Shown piece after piece: positions 60,640 through 64,000 of a stretch of 64,000 nucleotides of DNA (position 1 is the first letter of the stretch; every line of letters starts with the position of its first letter). The position numbers and the translations under genes are program-made. The notes under the pieces are model-generated. The model did no database searches, was not told the DNA's origin, and saw only the letters and a list, made by a program, of their open reading frames with translations. The DNA is from Rhizobacter sp. AJA081-3 (GTDB lineage: Bacteria > Pseudomonadota > Gammaproteobacteria > Burkholderiales > Burkholderiaceae_C). Location of the stretch: assembly GCF_017795745.1 (NCBI RefSeq), contig NZ_CP059067.1, positions 5,084,001 through 5,148,000 on the forward strand, read 5' to 3'.

Positions 60640-61641
60640 ATGACGCGCTCGCTGGTCATCGCGCCGCAGTGGATCGGCGACGCGGTGATGTCGGCGCCGC
60701 TGCTCGCGAGCCTGGCCGCGCGCGGCGAGACGCTCGCGGTCGCGGCGCTGCCCTGGGTGGCGCCGGTGTACCGCGCCATGCCGCAGGTGCGCGAGGTGAT
60801 CGAGCTGCCGTTCGCCCACGGCCGGCTCGACTGGTCCGAACGGCGGCGCATCGCAGCGACGCTGCGCGGCCGCTTCGACATTGCCTACGTGCTGCCCAAC
60901 TCGATCAAGGCGGCGCTGATCCCCTGGTTCGCCGGTATCCCGCAGCGTGTGGGCTACCGCGGCGAAGGCCGCTGGGGGCTGCTGAACCGGCAACGGCCCA
61001 ACCCGGGCGGCCGCCCGCCGATGGTGGCCTTCTACCGCGCGCTGGCCGGCGAGCCGGCCGCGGCCGAGGCGCGCCCGAAGCTGAGCTTCGAACGTGCGGT
61101 GCTGCGCGCCGCGGCGAACGCGGCCGGCGTCGAGCCGGGCGCCTACTGGGCCTTCGCGCCCGGTGCCGAGTACGGCCCGGCCAAGTGCTGGCCGGCCGCC
61201 CACTACGCCGCACTCGCGCGCAGCCTGCATGCCCGCGATGCTTTGCCGGTGCTGCTGCTCGGCTCGGGCAAGGAGGCCGCGCTGTGCCAGCAGATCGCCG
61301 ACGCCGCACCCGGCGCCTGCCGCGTGCTGGCCGGCCAGACCTCGCTGATGGACGCGATGGCGCTGATCGCCGGTGCGCGGGGCCTGGTCAGCAACGACTC
61401 GGGCCTGATGCACGTGGCCGCGGCCTTCGGCATCCCGCAGGTGGCGGTGTTCGGCTCCACCAGCCCCGAGCACACGCCGCCGCTGAACCCGCGTGCCAAA
61501 GTCCTCTGGCTGAAGGACGAGCTCGGCCTGGACTGCATGCCCTGCTTCGAGCGGACTTGCCGCTACGGCCACACCCGCTGCCTCACCGAGGTGGCGCCGC
61601 AGCGCGTGGAGGCCGCGCTGTACAGCGTCCTGGCGGCGTGA
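60640..61641 (+). CDS. waaF: ADP-heptose:LPS heptosyltransferase II
   Basis: A 333-residue family 9 glycosyltransferase that adds the second heptose to the LPS inner core. Begins SLVIAPQWIGDAVMSAPLLA as WaaF does, with FDIAYVLPNSIKAALIPWFA, then AFAPGAEYGPAKCWPAAHYA and NDSGLMHVAAAFGIPQVAVF with the nucleotide-sugar site. A C-terminal cysteine set (CMPCFERTCRYGHTRC) is usual. Shares one base with the kinase gene (TGATG). Cytoplasmic face of the inner membrane. Confidence 0.95.
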   Translation: MTRSLVIAPQWIGDAVMSAPLLASLAARGETLAVAALPWVAPVYRAMPQVREVIELPFAHGRLDWSERRRIAATLRGRFDIAYVLPNSIKAALIPWFAGIPQRVGYRGEGRWGLLNRQRPNPGGRPPMVAFYRALAGEPAAAEARPKLSFERAVLRAAANAAGVEPGAYWAFAPGAEYGPAKCWPAAHYAALARSLHARDALPVLLLGSGKEAALCQQIADAAPGACRVLAGQTSLMDAMALIAGARGLVSNDSGLMHVAAAFGIPQVAVFGSTSPEHTPPLNPRAKVLWLKDELGLDCMPCFERTCRYGHTRCLTEVAPQRVEAALYSVLAA

Positions 61642-63155
61642 TGGACGAGGCCGGGCGCATCACCGAGGCGCTGATGCGCGACGCGCTGCTCGGTGCGGGC
61701 ACCGCCGTGTGGGAGTGGGACATCGGCAGCGACCGCCTGTCCAACACCGACGCCAGCGCGGCCTTGCTCGGCTATGCACCCGGCGAGATCGGCACCTCGC
61801 AGCCGGACTGGGATGCGCTGATCCATCCGGACGACGTGGCGGCCAACCACGCCGCGTACCTGCGCCATGAGCGCGGCGAAACGGCCTTCTACGAGCATGA
61901 GTACCGCGCCCGGGCGAAGGACGGCTCGTGGCGCTGGCTCGCCGAGCGAGGGCAGGTGGTCGAGCGCGCGCCCGACGGAGCGCCGCTGCGCATGGTGGGC
62001 ACGCTGTCCGACATCACGCTGCGGCGCGAGGCGCAGGGCACGGCGCTGGAGATGGCCGGGCGCTTGCGCAAGATCTCGCGCCACGTGCCGGGCATCGTCT
62101 TCCAGTTCCGCAGCCGGCCGGGCGATTTCAGCCGCGGCTACTTTCCCTTCGTCAGCGAGAGCGTGATCGACCTGCTCGGCGTGTCGCCGAACACGCTGAT
62201 GGAGGATGCCGGCGCGTTCTTCCGCATGGTCGAGCGCGAGGACCGCGCGCAGCTCGAGCAGAGCATCGTCGAGTCCGGCCGCATGATGAAGCCGTGGCGC
62301 TGCGAGTTCCGCATCTTCCGACGCGGCGTGCCGGCGCGCTGGCTTAGCGGCACGGCCACGCCGCAGGCCGAGCCCGACGGCACGGTCACCTGGCACGGCT
62401 ACCTGCAGGACGTGACCGACCAGCGCGAGCTCGACCGCGAGCGCGAAGCGGCCGCGGCGGCGCAGGCCGCGAACCGGGCCAAGACCGAGTTCCTCTCGCG
62501 CATGAGCCACGAGCTGCGCACGCCATTGAATGCGGTGCTGGGCTTCGCGCAGCTGCTCGAGCTCGACAACAACGCGCCGCTGAACGAGACGCAGCGCCGT
62601 CGTGTCGAGCTGATCCGCGAGGCCGGCGCGCACCTGCTGCAGATGATCGGCGAACTGCTCGACCTCACGCGCATCGAATCGGGCCAGCTCGCCGTCACGC
62701 TCTCGGCCCTGCCGCTCGCCCCGGTGCTGGCCGACTGCGTCGAGTTCGTGCGCGCGCAGGCCGATGCGACCGGTGTCGCGCTGCACTTCGATGCCGAGGA
62801 CACACCCTGGTCGGCACGTGCCGATGCCACTCGGCTGCGCCAGGTCGTGCTCAACCTGCTGGGCAATGCCATCAAGTACAACCGGCCTGGCGGCAGCGTG
62901 CGCCTGCGCGTGCGTGCCGACCGCGACCTGGTCGTGCTGCTGGTGTCGGACACCGGCGTGGGCATCGCCGCCGCCGACGTGCACAACCTGTTCGAGCCCT
63001 TCCACCGCGGCGCGCACCAGAACAGCCCGATCGAGGGTGCCGGCATCGGGCTGGCGGTGACACGCGCGCTGGTCGAGCTGATGGGCGGGCGCGTCGACGT
63101 GGTCAGCGTGCCCGGCCAGGGCTCGACCTTCAGCGTGACGCTGGCCGCGGCCTGA
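61641..63155 (+). CDS. PAS-domain sensor histidine kinase
   Basis: A 504-residue soluble kinase with no membrane span. Two PAS domains with PAC segments (about 15-130 and 145-275; the second contains YGAFFRMVERED-like sequence as AGAFFRMVEREDRAQLEQ), HisKA with phospho-acceptor in FLSRMSHELRTPLNAVLGFA, and HATPase with N-box QVVLNLLGNAIKYNRPGGSV and G-boxes DTGVGI and GAGIGLAVTR. No receiver follows. Coupled to waaF by TGATG. Signal unknown, probably cytoplasmic redox or ligand via PAS. Confidence 0.93.
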   Translation: MDEAGRITEALMRDALLGAGTAVWEWDIGSDRLSNTDASAALLGYAPGEIGTSQPDWDALIHPDDVAANHAAYLRHERGETAFYEHEYRARAKDGSWRWLAERGQVVERAPDGAPLRMVGTLSDITLRREAQGTALEMAGRLRKISRHVPGIVFQFRSRPGDFSRGYFPFVSESVIDLLGVSPNTLMEDAGAFFRMVEREDRAQLEQSIVESGRMMKPWRCEFRIFRRGVPARWLSGTATPQAEPDGTVTWHGYLQDVTDQRELDREREAAAAAQAANRAKTEFLSRMSHELRTPLNAVLGFAQLLELDNNAPLNETQRRRVELIREAGAHLLQMIGELLDLTRIESGQLAVTLSALPLAPVLADCVEFVRAQADATGVALHFDAEDTPWSARADATRLRQVVLNLLGNAIKYNRPGGSVRLRVRADRDLVVLLVSDTGVGIAAADVHNLFEPFHRGAHQNSPIEGAGIGLAVTRALVELMGGRVDVVSVPGQGSTFSVTLAAA

Positions 63156-63171
63156 GCGCAGGCCCGTGTGC

Positions 63172-63867
63172 CTAGAGCTGGCCGACGGCCAGCACCGGCC
63201 CGGTCGGCGCGCCGGTCGGTGAGCCGCCCGGCGGCTCCAGGCTCACCGCCAGGTGGTCGGTGCCCTGCGGTAGCGTAGCGCGCCGCACCACGGTCGCGCC
63301 GCTGGCCGAGATCAGGCCCAGCGAGCGCGGTGGGTTCTTGCCCGCGGCGGCCCAGAGTTCGAGCACGCGGTCGGGCTGCAGCGCCACGTTGACCAACGGC
63401 TTGGTGACCACCGCACGCCCGTCGCCGCTGATGCTGGCGACGAACGAGGCCGGCATCACGCCGCCATCGGGTGACGGGGCGGTGGCGTTCATCACTACCA
63501 CGATCGGCGGCAGCGTCGGCCCCGGGCTGGCCAGCAGCACGGCCAGGCTCAGCGCCGCCACCGAAGCCAGCGCCGCGAAGCCGCGCCAGAACGCCAGGCG
63601 TGCCCACCAGGCGGCCGGTGCCGGCGCCTTGGCGGTGGCCCCGCCGATGCGTGCCTCGATGCGCCGCCACACCTGCGGCGACGGCTGCAGGGGCGCCAGC
63701 GTGGCGGTCAGCGGCATCAGCCGGTCCTGCCAGGCGCGCACCGCGGCACGCAGCGCAGGGTGCGCCGGCAGCAGCGCTTCGAAACGCCGGCGCGCCGGCC
63801 CACGCAGCGTGCCGGCCACGTAGTCGGCGGCCAGCCGGTCGGCGAGTTCGGGGCGGCTGTAGTCCAT
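63172..63867 (-). CDS. Anti-sigma factor (RskA/ChrR-like membrane protein)
   Basis: A 231-residue protein: an N-terminal cytoplasmic segment with an anti-sigma-like helix (DRLAADYVAGTLRGPARRRF), one membrane span at about 92-112 (GFAALASVAALSLAVLLASP) and an extracytoplasmic RskA-type C-terminal domain (VLELWAAAGKNPPRSLGLIS, VSLEPPGGSPTG). Partner of the ECF sigma factor gene just upstream; one base separates the sigma stop (63869-63871) from this start (63865-63867). It would hold the sigma factor inactive until an envelope signal. Confidence 0.9.
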   Translation of the reverse strand: MDYSRPELADRLAADYVAGTLRGPARRRFEALLPAHPALRAAVRAWQDRLMPLTATLAPLQPSPQVWRRIEARIGGATAKAPAPAAWWARLAFWRGFAALASVAALSLAVLLASPGPTLPPIVVVMNATAPSPDGGVMPASFVASISGDGRAVVTKPLVNVALQPDRVLELWAAAGKNPPRSLGLISASGATVVRRATLPQGTDHLAVSLEPPGGSPTGAPTGPVLAVGQL

Positions 63868-63868
63868 C

Positions 63869-64000
63869 TCAGGTGCGTCCCGGTCCGGTCATGTCGCGCT
63901 GCACCGCGGCTTCGAGGCAGCCCTTGAGCGCCATCAGCGCGCGCCGCACCCACGACTTCACCGTGCCCAGCGGTTGGCGCAGCTGGTCGGCCACCTCGGC
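63869..64000 (-). CDS. ECF sigma factor, C-terminal end only
   Basis: The last 43 codons of a minus-strand gene cut by the window edge. The visible part matches sigma region 4: AEVADQLRQPLGTVKSWVRR, ALMALKGCLEA, with the recognition helix that contacts the -35. The gene is followed at once by an anti-sigma gene of the RskA type, so a SigK-like ECF unit is likely. The rest is outside the window. Confidence 0.85.
   Translation of the reverse strand, partial: AEVADQLRQPLGTVKSWVRRALMALKGCLEAAVQRDMTGPGRT

Overview
The window is very GC-rich and densely coded on both strands. It reads as a chromosomal segment of a betaproteobacterium of the order Burkholderiales (Rubrivivax/Leptothrix/Methylibium-like). 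The grounds are the aerobic benzoyl-CoA (box) cluster with a BoxR-type regulator, the hut cluster with HutF plus HutG, GTP-dependent PEP carboxykinase, the lplT/alr...radA neighbourhood, and a CCCCCTTGAGGGGG-type intergenic element that I recall from this order. I see no tRNA, rRNA, CRISPR array, insertion sequence, phage or plasmid gene. The first and last genes are cut by the window edges.

Layout. 1-5.3 kb: Old Yellow Enzyme family reductase (cut), BON/LysM protein, MOSC protein with a tungstate-type binding protein, and pckG with a terminator-like hairpin in its leader. 5.3-7 kb: a pair of small paralogous unknown proteins divergent from a LysR regulator, with a palindromic operator between them. 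7-17.6 kb: complete histidine utilisation locus (hutUDFI, hutG, a three-gene ABC transporter, hutH, hutC) with three matching HutC-type operators. 17.6-31.8 kb: mixed housekeeping and accessory genes (YecA-like, phosphoesterase, orphan CcmI-like, universal stress protein, TetR, two fasciclin proteins, PhoD phosphatase, YegD-like Hsp70, AraC regulator, methyltransferase, haloperoxidase-like protein, GNAT, M28 peptidase).

31.8-45 kb: benzoate degradation by the box pathway. A minus-strand operon boxC-boxB-boxA-paaH-maoC lies downstream of boxR. The divergent plus-strand set is a DUF4863 gene, boxD, bclA, a frameshifted alpha/beta hydrolase and a periplasmic binding protein. BclA makes benzoyl-CoA, BoxAB epoxidises it, BoxC opens the ring, BoxD oxidises the semialdehyde, and the MaoC/PaaH pair fits later beta-oxidation steps. 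A TGCA-rich palindrome sits directly upstream of a strong sigma70-like promoter for boxC.

45-48.7 kb: a minus-strand cassette of SHP-type cytochrome c, diheme cytochrome c, cytochrome b561, OmpR-type response regulator and histidine kinase, with a PmrA/QseB-like repeat upstream. 48.7-64 kb: aromatic aminotransferase, glutathione peroxidase, double-receiver protein, DMT exporter, SGNH hydrolase, lplT/alr, a GTGA-coupled membrane protein and arfB, LysE exporter, radA, ilvE, zinc-finger protein, waaF, PAS histidine kinase, anti-sigma factor and the end of an ECF sigma factor.

Genes are often coupled by ATGA, GTGA or TGATG overlaps. All coordinates were read by eye from the sequence; no search or alignment was run, so family names rest on motif recognition.
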